Assembly: GCA_963732005.1 (NCBI GenBank) | Contig: CAVSXT010000005.1 | Coordinates: 1,302,001-1,366,000 of the forward strand | Direction of reading: 5' to 3' | Length of the DNA: 64,000 nucleotides | Source of the DNA: JASLEW01 sp963732005 | Lineage (GTDB): Bacteria; Acidobacteriota; Thermoanaerobaculia; Multivoradales; UBA5704 | In this document: positions 33,960 to 41,368 of the stretch, one piece after another | How the letters are laid out: the number at the start of each line of letters is the position of its first letter | Position numbering within the stretch: position 1 is the stretch's first letter | Notes under the pieces: generated by a model | Database searches by the model: none | The model's input: only the letters and a program-made list of their open reading frames with translations | What the model was told of the DNA's origin: nothing | Program-made: the position numbers and the translations under genes

Positions 33960-35123
33960 GTGCCCACTGAACGAGCATCGACGGGGGTTGGAAAGGAGCT
34001 GATCTCGGGCGACGTTCCGCCCTTGCGAGTGTTAAGTCTCGATGGCGGCGGTATGCGCGGCACCTACACGGCGACCTATCTCAACAGGGTCGCCGCGAGC
34101 TTCGCAACGCGCCGTGGCGTGACCGCACTCGACATTGGGGCGACCTTCGACCTGATCGTCGGCACGAGCACAGGCGGCATCATCGCTTGCGCGCTCGCGG
34201 CCGGGGTTCCCTTGACGGAGATCGTGAAGCTCTACAAGGAGCATGGGTCAGCAATCTTTCCACGACCACTGCCGTCGAGCCTGTGGACCGTGGCCCGCGA
34301 TCTGCGAAAGCGTCGGAAGGCTATCGCGACCGGAACGGAGAGCCTGCGCGCAGCGCTCACCCAAGTGTTCAAGCAGAAGACGCTCGGTCAAATCTATGAC
34401 GATCGAGGCATTGCGCTCGCCATCCCGGCGATCGAGCTCAGCCAACACCGCGGCTGGCTGTTCAAGACGCCACATCTCGGGGGCACTAATCACCGCGACG
34501 ACAACTACACCTTGGTCGATGTGTGCCTCGCGACTTCGGCAGCGCCGGTTTACCGGTCGCTGGCCGCCGTCGGGCATCCCGATGGTGGCGGAGGCTTCAA
34601 CGTCTTCGCCGACGGCGGTCTTTGGGCGAATAACCCGGTCCTGGTCGGCCTCGTCGATGCGCTCGATCTTGCAGTGGTCGCCCAGGAAATCCAGATCTTT
34701 TCCCTGGGCACTTGCCCGATGCCGGCCGGCGAACACATCGCTAGAGACGCTGTCGATCGCGGCCTCCTCGAATGGAAGTTCGGCGGCGAGGCAGCGGGGC
34801 TCGGGGTCGATGCGCAGCAACTTGCGTTCGACCACATCGCTAAGAAGATCGCGCGACATGTCGATCGCAAATGCATTGTAATCCGCTTTCCGAGCGACAA
34901 GGTGCCGGCCGCACTCATTCCCTACCTCGGCCTCGACGAGACGCGGCCGCAGGCGATCGAGGCGCTGGTCAATCAGGCAAGGGCGGATGCCGATATGACA
35001 AATGCAAGGTGTGCCCTCGTGGACACCGACCCAGAGGCGTCGCTGATCTGCTCCCTCTTCTCCTCCGCTCCGCAGCTGACTAACCCGCTCTTCTGCCGGA
35101 GTCGCCTGCGAGCGCTTCCATAG
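33960..35123 (+). CDS. capV: CBASS patatin-like phospholipase effector CapV
   Basis: Protein of 387 aa with a GTG start. Patatin motifs are complete: the oxyanion loop VLSLDGGGMRGTYTATYL, the nucleophile Ser70 in GTSTGGIIACALA, and Asp218 of the Ser-Asp dyad in FADGGLWANNPVLVGLVDAL. In CapV effectors the phospholipase is switched on by the cyclic dinucleotide made by the partner nucleotidyltransferase and degrades the inner membrane, killing the infected cell. The next gene, a DncV-like cyclase, fits 3',3'-cGAMP as the likely activator. The order capV-cyclase-cap2-cap3 is the same as in the Vibrio cholerae type II system. Confidence 0.9.
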   Translation: MPTERASTGVGKELISGDVPPLRVLSLDGGGMRGTYTATYLNRVAASFATRRGVTALDIGATFDLIVGTSTGGIIACALAAGVPLTEIVKLYKEHGSAIFPRPLPSSLWTVARDLRKRRKAIATGTESLRAALTQVFKQKTLGQIYDDRGIALAIPAIELSQHRGWLFKTPHLGGTNHRDDNYTLVDVCLATSAAPVYRSLAAVGHPDGGGGFNVFADGGLWANNPVLVGLVDALDLAVVAQEIQIFSLGTCPMPAGEHIARDAVDRGLLEWKFGGEAAGLGVDAQQLAFDHIAKKIARHVDRKCIVIRFPSDKVPAALIPYLGLDETRPQAIEALVNQARADADMTNARCALVDTDPEASLICSLFSSAPQLTNPLFCRSRLRALP

Positions 35124-35150
35124 CGTTAACAGACCAACAAGAGGTGACAC

Positions 35151-36212
35151 ATGTTTGATTGTGCTAACGACGTCCTCGCGTATCACGATGACCAGGTGAC
35201 CCTGCCGCAGGCGGAACGCACCGAGATGCGCGAACGCCGAGACGCCAACCGCGAACGCCTGAAGCGTGGACTCAGGGACGCCAAGAAGCCAGCGCCGCGT
35301 GAGTTTGTGAGCCAGGGTAGCTACTCCATGAAAACGATGACGCAGCACCCTGCGAAGGACTACGACATTGACGATGGCGTGTACTTCAGCAAGGAGGCGC
35401 TGGTCGGCGATCGCGGCGCCGAGATGTCGGCCCTACAGGCGCGGCAAATGGTGCGGGATGCTCTCGATGACGGATCGTTCAAAACGCCACCTGAGGTGCG
35501 CAAGAAGTGCGTCCGTGTTTCGTACGAGGCCGGCTTCCATGTCGATGTTCCGGTCTACCGCCGCGTCACCACCAAGTACGCCTTGGGGCAAGTTACCTAT
35601 CACCACGAGCTGGCAAGCGGCGAGTGGAAACGCTCGGACGCCCGCGACGTTACTGCTTGGTTCGAGGCCCAGAACAACAACCAGAGCCCGGATCGCGACC
35701 ATGGGCGTCAGTTGCGCCGCATCGTCCGCGAGATCAAGAAATTCGCCCGTAGCCGCGAGAGCTGGAAAGGTCAGATCCTGTCCGGCTTCGGCATCACCAA
35801 GCTTGTCACGGAATGCTTTAGGGGGGATGCGCGCCGCGAGGACAAGGCGCTGTACGACACGATGAAGGCGATCCGGGACAGGCTGAAGATATCCCTCATC
35901 GTTCAGCATCCGGTGACGCCTGGCGAGACCATAACGACCGGGAACGATGACGCCCGCGCGCGGTTCCTTCGCGACCGTCTCGGCGAGGCGCTCGATACTA
36001 TGGCGCCGGTGTTCGCCGATGGCTGCACGCGCCAGCAAGCGCTGAAGTGCTGGGACGGAGTGTTCGCGACGACCTTCTTCAGGGAGCGCGAGGAGGCCCG
36101 AGCCAAGGCGGCCGCGAGTCTCCTTCGGGGGGCCTCAGCCGCACCAGTCGCGGGCGAGTTCTCCTTCCCGAACGCACCACGCAACGACGACAAGCCACGG
36201 GGATTTGCCTGA
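35151..36212 (+). CDS. DncV-like CD-NTase (cyclic dinucleotide synthase)
   Basis: Protein of 353 aa of the cGAS/DncV-like nucleotidyltransferases. The active-site motif is complete: QGSYSMKTMTQHP (Gly56-Ser57), then DYDIDDGVYF with Asp72 and Asp74, and the third acidic residue Asp132 in FHVDVPVYRR. The sequence around these motifs is close to DncV (clade A), which makes 3',3'-cGAMP. It senses infection and makes the signal that activates CapV. The C-terminus ends DDKPRGFA, a short flexible tail of the kind that Cap2 links to target proteins. Its TGA overlaps the Cap2 ATG (TGATG). Confidence 0.92.
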   Translation: MFDCANDVLAYHDDQVTLPQAERTEMRERRDANRERLKRGLRDAKKPAPREFVSQGSYSMKTMTQHPAKDYDIDDGVYFSKEALVGDRGAEMSALQARQMVRDALDDGSFKTPPEVRKKCVRVSYEAGFHVDVPVYRRVTTKYALGQVTYHHELASGEWKRSDARDVTAWFEAQNNNQSPDRDHGRQLRRIVREIKKFARSRESWKGQILSGFGITKLVTECFRGDARREDKALYDTMKAIRDRLKISLIVQHPVTPGETITTGNDDARARFLRDRLGEALDTMAPVFADGCTRQQALKCWDGVFATTFFREREEARAKAAASLLRGASAAPVAGEFSFPNAPRNDDKPRGFA

Positions 36213-37951
36213 TGTGGTGGGTAAGGGACCCTGACCGGCTTAAGCAGGAAGTGGCCGCCGTCGAAGCGCTCCGTGAGCAGGAAGCCTGGTTGGCGACGGC
36301 TAGGCCGCGTTTGCTCAAGGGTCTGAAATTCACCTTCGAATTCGAGGTGATCGTGAACGGAGAACCCTACCCGTTCGACCTCCTGTATCCCGCCTTCTTC
36401 CCGGAGACCCCGCCACAAGTCATACCGCGAGATGGCCGGCGCCTTTCAACTCATCAATATGGCGATGGTGGAGAGCTCTGCCTGGAATACCGCGCCGACA
36501 ATTGGGACCCGTCGGTTACTGGCGCGATGATGATGGTAAGCACCTACCGGCTACTCGCGGCGGAGCATCCGCCGGCCGGTGAACGCGCGATCGTGCCTTC
36601 GGCGCACTGTACCTCACTTGGGCAGGAGCTGCGCGCTGTAGGATGTCGGTTTCTGGTGACACCCGCGTTGCGAGCCTATGTAAGGACGTTGCCCGTCGAC
36701 AGCTATCGTGAGGGTTGGGTGATCGAGATCACGGCGCCGCCGCGGACCTGGATTGCGCATGTCTCGGTGCTTGGCGCTCGGGACGCGCCGGAGTGGCATG
36801 AGACCGGCCTCCCCGTGGTAAAGGAGAGCACCCAACCTTGCCTCTTGCTTCGCATCGAATCCCTAGCTGCCGTCCCCGAGGCACCCGGAGCGGAAGGACT
36901 TGACCGCCTGATCTGGAGCGTGCTAGGGCCTGATGCGACAGCCGCTACCGCTCAAACCGATGGATTCATCGTTATCGCGGATGCACTGTCGACGCGACTG
37001 TTCCTTTCTTTCACCAAAGCCGACGGACAGCGTATGGTGATCAACTACACGACGCTGAATTTTGCAGACGAGACCGGAGGGCGGCTGCCTGAGGCCTACG
37101 GCGTGTTGGCCGGAAAGAAGGTCGGCATTGTCGGGTGTGGATCGCTGGGATCGAAGATTGCCGCGAGTCTTGCTCGCAGCGGCGTCGGCAACGTCGTGCT
37201 GATAGATGACGACATTCTGACACCAGGCAATCTGCTGCGCCATGAGCTCGACGGCCGCAGTCTTGGCGTGCACAAGGCGGACGGGCTGATGGCCCGCCTG
37301 ACGGCCATCGCGCCCGGTGTGAAGGTCACGGCAAGACGAGTCGCCCTCGGCGGGCAGGAAGCTGCAGGAACTACGGCGTCTGTCCTCGACGAGCTGGCAA
37401 CCTGCGATCTACTTATCGATTCTACCGCCGATCCCCAGGGCTTCAACTTTGTCGCTGCCGTTGCGCGCAACGCCCTCCGACCCATGATCTGGGCAGAGGT
37501 CTATTCCGGCGGCATCGGTGGCTTTGTTGCGCGGCTCAGGCCGGAGATCGAGCCACCGCCGCACGCCGCCCGACGCCAGTACAGCGCCTGGTGTCGCGGA
37601 CAGGCCGCGCCCTGGTATGGCGAGGACCACGACTATGGCGGGCGCGATGCCATGAATCGCCCGCTCGTAGCCGACGACGCCGACGTTGCGGTGATCGCGT
37701 CGCACGCTAGCCGCATGGCGCTGGATCTGCTTGTGCGGACCGATACCTCGGAGTTCCCGCACCCCGCCTATGTGGTCGGTCTCAGCTCGGCATGGCTCTT
37801 CGCGGAGCCATTCGACACCCGGCCGATCGACTTTGTCCCTGAGGGCACGTGGGCAACTGCGACTCCGGCGCGGACCGAGCAGGCACTCGAATTCATGACG
37901 GCGCTTTTGGAGCGGCTCGAGGATGAAGGTCGAACGGGCACCGGCGATTGA
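36212..37951 (+). CDS. cap2: CBASS E1/E2 fusion protein Cap2
   Basis: Protein of 579 aa combining two ubiquitin-pathway-like domains. The N-terminal E2-like domain has Cys90 in DGGELCLEYRADNWDP. The C-terminal E1-like domain has the nucleotide-binding loop KVGIVGCGSLGSKIAASLA (from residue 303), the Asp-rich VVLIDDDILTPGNLLRH, and a catalytic Cys461 in YSAWCRGQAAPW. In type II CBASS, Cap2 forms a thioester with the C-terminus of the cyclase and conjugates it, priming the enzyme. The start at 36212 overlaps the cyclase stop, and its end overlaps cap3 by 29 bp. The open frame upstream of 36212 is only a shadow. Confidence 0.9.
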   Translation: MWWVRDPDRLKQEVAAVEALREQEAWLATARPRLLKGLKFTFEFEVIVNGEPYPFDLLYPAFFPETPPQVIPRDGRRLSTHQYGDGGELCLEYRADNWDPSVTGAMMMVSTYRLLAAEHPPAGERAIVPSAHCTSLGQELRAVGCRFLVTPALRAYVRTLPVDSYREGWVIEITAPPRTWIAHVSVLGARDAPEWHETGLPVVKESTQPCLLLRIESLAAVPEAPGAEGLDRLIWSVLGPDATAATAQTDGFIVIADALSTRLFLSFTKADGQRMVINYTTLNFADETGGRLPEAYGVLAGKKVGIVGCGSLGSKIAASLARSGVGNVVLIDDDILTPGNLLRHELDGRSLGVHKADGLMARLTAIAPGVKVTARRVALGGQEAAGTTASVLDELATCDLLIDSTADPQGFNFVAAVARNALRPMIWAEVYSGGIGGFVARLRPEIEPPPHAARRQYSAWCRGQAAPWYGEDHDYGGRDAMNRPLVADDADVAVIASHASRMALDLLVRTDTSEFPHPAYVVGLSSAWLFAEPFDTRPIDFVPEGTWATATPARTEQALEFMTALLERLEDEGRTGTGD

Positions 37952-38405
37952 TGCGCGTTTGCGCACCGCTCTTCGAAAGGCGGGACAGCGCGAGATCGGC
38001 GGCCTGCTTATGGCCGAGCAGCTGAGGCCCGCTCACTTTCGAATCTTGGAGCTCTCGATAGATGTGTGTTCTGGTGCGCACATGTGTTTTCGTCGTGACC
38101 CCGAGACGCATCAGAGGGCCTTGGACGAGTTCTTCGAGCGCACCGGTAGGGACTTCAAGCGTTTCAACTATCTTGGCGAATGGCACTCGCATCCGTCGTT
38201 TTCAGTCTTGCCGAGTGTCGAAGATGTTGAGACTATGACGGACATTGTCGACAGCGACACTTCGGCCATAACGTTTGCAGTGCTGCTGATTGTACGTCTG
38301 CGCTGGCAGCTCTGGATCGATTGTTCACTCACGGTCTTCGCCAGGTCTCAAGTCCCCCAACGGCTGCACCCCACATCGCGCGGCCTTTTCGAGCAGGTTC
38401 CATGA
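37923..38405 (+). CDS. cap3: CBASS JAMM isopeptidase Cap3
   Basis: Protein of 160 aa with a perfect JAMM zinc motif: His88-x-His90-x7-Ser98-x2-Asp101 in EWHSHPSFSVLPSVED, plus the upstream catalytic Glu24 in QREIGGLLMAE. It removes the cyclase from conjugated targets and so resets or tunes the Cap2 pathway. The ATG lies inside the cap2 end, so the two are translationally coupled. A hairpin at 38469-38489 may end the operon. Confidence 0.9.
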   Translation: MKVERAPAIDARLRTALRKAGQREIGGLLMAEQLRPAHFRILELSIDVCSGAHMCFRRDPETHQRALDEFFERTGRDFKRFNYLGEWHSHPSFSVLPSVEDVETMTDIVDSDTSAITFAVLLIVRLRWQLWIDCSLTVFARSQVPQRLHPTSRGLFEQVP

Positions 38406-38468
38406 CGGCGACCACCTTCTTCGCGAGGAAACCGGAACAAGCGCGCGATGATGCACGCTAGTTTTGGG

Positions 38469-38489
38469 ACGCTCCGCTGCGCGGAGCGT
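38469..38489 (+). terminator. Hairpin downstream of the CBASS operon
   Basis: ACGCTCCGC (38469-38477) pairs perfectly with GCGGAGCGT (38481-38489) over a 3-nt loop, 63 bp after the cap3 stop. The palindrome TGACGCGTCA follows at once. No T-tract is present, so termination is likely but not certain. Confidence 0.5.
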
Positions 38490-38672
38490 TGACGCGTCAC
38501 GCCGCTTGCGGCTCGGGTTTGCGTAGGCAACCATTGTGGCCTGGCCCTCTAAGTATCTGGAAGTAAATAACTTGCAGTGTGGCATGAAGCCACAACCGGG
38601 AGCTTAGCCCTTGGGCTTCTCTGAGGCCGTTCTTTAGCTTTCGCTGCGTATTCCGGTCGAATCCGGCCATGG

Positions 38673-38719
38673 ATTCCGACGTGAAGGCGGCCACCCATTC
38701 CGACGCGAAGGCGGCCACT
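38673..38719 (+). repeat. Tandem 24-bp repeats of an IS21-type end
   Basis: ATTCCGACGTGAAGGCGGCC (from 38673) recurs from 38697 with one change, a 24-bp period. A partly inverted copy (AGTGGCCGCCTTCCGGTCGG) starts near 38761. Multiple short repeats of this kind are typical of IS21-family ends. Confidence 0.6.
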
Positions 38720-38806
38720 TTTCGGTGGCCGTCGGAAGGGTGGCCGGCATCCATCGGAAGAGTGGCCGCCTTCCGGTCGGAACGAGCGACGAGAGGGGCT
38801 CCGACG

Positions 38807-39017
38807 CCACAGGCAAGTCAGGCGTGCGGGATCGGGCGGGCGACCGTGGCCGAGTACCTGGTGCGGGCGCAGAGGGCCGGTGTGCTGGAGAGGGCCTGGG
38901 AGACCTGGAGCGGGGAGGAGCTCGAGCAACGGCTCTATCCCGCGGTGCGGCGGCCGGCGCGTCGCGAGCGTCCGGAGGTCGATTGGCTATACGTCCATAA
39001 CGAGCTCAAGTATGCTT
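38807..39017 (+). pseudogene. IS21 transposase istA fragment
   Basis: The translation QASQACGIGRATVAEYLVRAQRAG...WSGEELEQRLYP...VDWLYVHNELK matches the N-terminal helix-turn-helix and linker of IS21-family IstA. Intact IstA runs to about 400-500 aa with a DDE domain; here similarity stops after HNELK and the frame ends at 39067. The normal N-terminal start is also missing. With the repeats just upstream, this is a decayed IS21 element; no istB is present. Confidence 0.75.
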
Positions 39018-39118
39018 ATATGAACGAGAAGGCTCAGGGCTCGCTTTCCTCAACGGCTCACCCATAGTTCCACCGGTAGCTTTCGTCGAGGCTTCTGCGT
39101 CGTCCAGCTTTGATCTGA

Positions 39119-39586
39119 TTAGCGGCCGACTCCTATACCCAGATCCATGCCTCTCTCGACTGCTCGGATGGCGAGCTGGAGGGTTTCCGCGCGACCGTGG
39201 ATCTGACCGTAGACGACGGCGTGGCCGGCTCTGAGCCGCTCGGACGCACGCGGGTCGGCGGTCAGGCGCTCGACCACCTGGGCCGGATGGGTGTAGACGC
39301 GCCCGGCCGCCCACAGCAGGTTGGCGCGATCGGCGGCGAGGTCGCGGGCGGCGGTGACGCCATCGGCCTCGACCAGGGCGGCGCCGAGCCGCTGGAGCTC
39401 CTCGGCGCCGAGGTATCGCTTGCGCTTGCGCTCGGGGTAGCGCTTGAGGTGGCGGCAGGGGTTCGAGGCCGGCGCCCGCAGGCCCCAGCTCTCGGCGAGA
39501 TTGAACCGACGCAAGCAGCGCACAGGCTCGCCCGTCGCCGGATTGCCCAGGGCGCCGAGGTCTACCTGCGTCGGGGGCCGGGTCAG
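39119..39586 (-). pseudogene. Tyrosine recombinase (integrase) fragment
   Basis: The minus-strand translation contains VDLGALGNPATGEPVRCLRRFNLAESWGLR, then NPCRHLKRYPERKRKRYLGAEELQRLGAALVE. This matches the junction of the core-binding and catalytic domains of phage/plasmid tyrosine recombinases. The catalytic Arg-His-Arg-Tyr domain is missing; after EADG the frame continues with about 75 residues (ANLLWAAGRVYTHPAQVVERL...) that I do not recognise, ending at a stop at 39119. It is probably the wrecked integrase of the island that begins at the tRNA-Phe remnant. Confidence 0.7.
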
Positions 39587-39951
39587 CGCGCTCCTCCGGG
39601 AGTGCTGTGGTGCATAACGTTGATGACCACTCCGTTGGGATCACGCACGAAGAACCGCCGCACACCCCAGGGCTCGGTTGTCAGCGGGTGGACGATTTCC
39701 AGCCTGCGAGCGACGGCGATGGCGTGGACCGCATCCACATCAGCGACTTCCACGCTGAAAGCCGGCGACACTGGTGTCGTAGCGTCGCGGCGCAGCACGT
39801 TGACCTGTGCTGTCGGTTGGGTAGGTGAGACGAAGGTCATGATCCAGCCCATGTCCATCGCCAGATCGAACCCCAGGACATTCGTGTAGAACTCCCTGGA
39901 TTCCTCGAGTTTGTCCGACGCGACGTCGGGTACGACTCTCCGGATGTCCAT
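39583..39951 (-). CDS. VOC-family (glyoxalase/bleomycin-resistance fold) protein
   Basis: Protein of 122 aa. The start at 39951 has GGGAGG upstream and gives MDIRRVVPDVASDKLEESREFYTNVLGFDLAMDMGW, the first VOC half. The second half carries FSVEVADVDAVHAIA and PWGVRRFFVRDPNGVVINVMHH, with the metal-binding Glu position replaced by Asn in the ending. Proteins of this fold include dioxygenases, isomerases and drug-binding proteins; the substrate is unknown. Its stop lies next to the integrase fragment. Confidence 0.85.
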   Translation of the reverse strand: MDIRRVVPDVASDKLEESREFYTNVLGFDLAMDMGWIMTFVSPTQPTAQVNVLRRDATTPVSPAFSVEVADVDAVHAIAVARRLEIVHPLTTEPWGVRRFFVRDPNGVVINVMHHSTPGGAR

Positions 39952-40288
39952 TGAACCCTCCCAAAGCCGGATGCTAACAGCTTTCAATTGCACTTAGCAC
40001 GGGTCTGTACCCTGGGGCTGAGCATGCCAATACTCGGCGGTCGGTAACCCATGGAGGGCGGGGACGTAGCGCTCGCCGCCGCCAGCGCCCGCCGGAGCGC
40101 CGCCGCGGTGGCCGCGGCCCGGGCGCCGAGTTCATGGCCGCCTTCACGCATGGCGAGCTGGAATCGCTCGACCCCATCCTGGAGCAAGTTTCCACCGCCT
40201 ACCGACTGCTCGGCCGTGGGGTGCAGGACATCATCCTTGGAACATGGCCCGTGGCCGGCAGGCCCTCGCCCCACGTATACTGGATGCC
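39952..40288. other. Gap without a recognisable gene
   Basis: About 340 bp between a minus-strand VOC gene and a HicB-like gene. A plus-strand reading (FMAAFTHGELESLDPILEQVSTAYRLLGRGVQDIILG, about 40131-40245) looks like protein but has no start and no known match. I treat it as debris. Confidence 0.35.
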
Positions 40289-40495
40289 ATGAGATACAAG
40301 GTCGTTCTCGAACGCTCGGACGACGGAGTCAGCGTCCACGCGCTTGGCCTTCCCGGATGCTGGTCGCAGGGCAACACCGAGGCTGAAGCACTCGCCAATA
40401 TCGAAGATGCCATCCGCGAGTACCTGGCTGCGATTGCCGACCTCATCCAGGGCGCGGAGGTGCGGGAGGTCGAGGTCGCTGGCAATAGGTGGTAG
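40289..40495 (+). CDS. HicB-like antitoxin (orphan)
   Basis: Protein of 68 aa of the HicB family: MRYKVVLERSDDGVSVHALGLPGCWSQGNTEAEALANIEDAIREYLAA. It has the partially degraded RNase H-like fold and is too short to carry a separate C-terminal DNA-binding domain. HicB normally neutralises the HicA mRNA interferase; no hicA is seen on either side, so this is an orphan antitoxin or a remnant. A TATACT box lies just upstream (about 40276). Confidence 0.75.
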   Translation: MRYKVVLERSDDGVSVHALGLPGCWSQGNTEAEALANIEDAIREYLAAIADLIQGAEVREVEVAGNRW

Positions 40496-40498
40496 TGT

Positions 40499-40660
40499 GT
40501 GTCGTCGGCATGGGCTCATGGGCTCCACGCTGAGCCAGGCCAAGGCTACGCAGGCCTGAAGAACATCTCGATTCCGAACATGTACCGCGACGACATCGGC
40601 AATCGGTGGGTCGACAACAGCGACCGGCTGCTTAAGGGCAGCTATTTGCGCAAAGCGTGA
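40499..40660 (+). pseudogene. Fragment coupled to the second VOC gene
   Basis: A frame of 53 codons can start at a GTG and ends YAGLKNISIPNMYRDDIGNRWVDNSDRLLKGSYLRKA. The TGA at 40658-40660 overlaps the GTG start of the VOC gene, the coupling used elsewhere in this genome. It looks like the C-terminal end of a longer lost gene; the family is not recognised. Confidence 0.35.
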
Positions 40661-41064
40661 TCCGCACCTACGGTCTCACCCACATCGCGCTCCGCGTAGC
40701 CGACCCGCAGCGCGCGGCGCGCTTCTACGGCGAGGTCTTCGGAGCGGTCATGGTCTTCGACCAAGGCGACTTCGTGCAAGTGCAGACCCCGGGTAGCCGT
40801 GACGCCTTGGTCTTCGAGCGCGCCCGAACGGCCGCCGAGCGCGACGCGATCGGCAAGTCGGCCGGCATTGCTCATCTCGGTTTCCGACTGGTGAGTCCCG
40901 ACGACCTCGCCGCCGCCGCCCAATCGGTCGAGGCGGCTGGCGGGGCGATCCTCAGCCGCGGCGAATTCTGCCCGGGCGAGCCGTATCTCTTCTGCCGGGA
41001 TCTCGACGGATACGAGATCGAGATTTGGTACGAGCTCCCGACGCCCGTCGATCCCAAGCACTGA
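40657..41064 (+). CDS. VOC-family protein
   Basis: Protein of 135 aa with a GTG start. Two VOC beta-alpha-beta halves are clear: YGLTHIALRVADPQRAARFYGEVFGA and AGIAHLGFRLVSPDDLAAAAQSVEAAGG...YLFCRDLDGYEIEIWYE. His10 and the C-terminal Glu (YEIEIWYE) are at the usual metal-ligand positions, so this copy can bind metal, unlike the one at 39583. The substrate is unknown; fosfomycin-resistance and lactoylglutathione-lyase-like enzymes share the fold. Confidence 0.87.
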   Translation: MIRTYGLTHIALRVADPQRAARFYGEVFGAVMVFDQGDFVQVQTPGSRDALVFERARTAAERDAIGKSAGIAHLGFRLVSPDDLAAAAQSVEAAGGAILSRGEFCPGEPYLFCRDLDGYEIEIWYELPTPVDPKH

Positions 41065-41368
41065 TCTCGCGAGCAGCGGCGGGGTCTGGAACCTCGCCAC
41101 CGGCGAGACCACCCGCACCCTCGAAGGCCTCTCCGTGACCTCGCCCGCCGGCTCGGCGAGTGGCGGAGCTGGATGCTTGGTTTGCTCAACGATGGCGTGG
41201 TGCGACGGCTCGGCTGCCCCGCTGCGACGAAGCTGCGACAACCAGGAAAGCATAGAAAGATAGCGATCCCGGCATTTGCACTTTCCCTAAGTTCTATGAT
41301 GGTGGCGAGGTCTGTTCATTTCGGGTAGACTCGACGATGGATACGGATGATCCAATGCGGGAGGGGTC
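41065..41368. other. Gap with a WD40-repeat scrap
   Basis: A plus-strand reading from about 41076 gives SGGVWNLATGETTRTLEGLSVTSP, one degenerate WD40 blade, without a start or neighbours in frame. The rest holds no gene; a GGGAGGGG ribosome site precedes the next start at 41369. Confidence 0.45.

Noticed and set aside
38673..38780. CRISPR-like repeats
   Set aside because: Only two tandem copies plus an inverted partial copy, no spacers; better explained as an IS21 end.
40289..40660. A complete HicAB pair
   Set aside because: No hicA-like sequence on either side; the downstream fragment does not match HicA.
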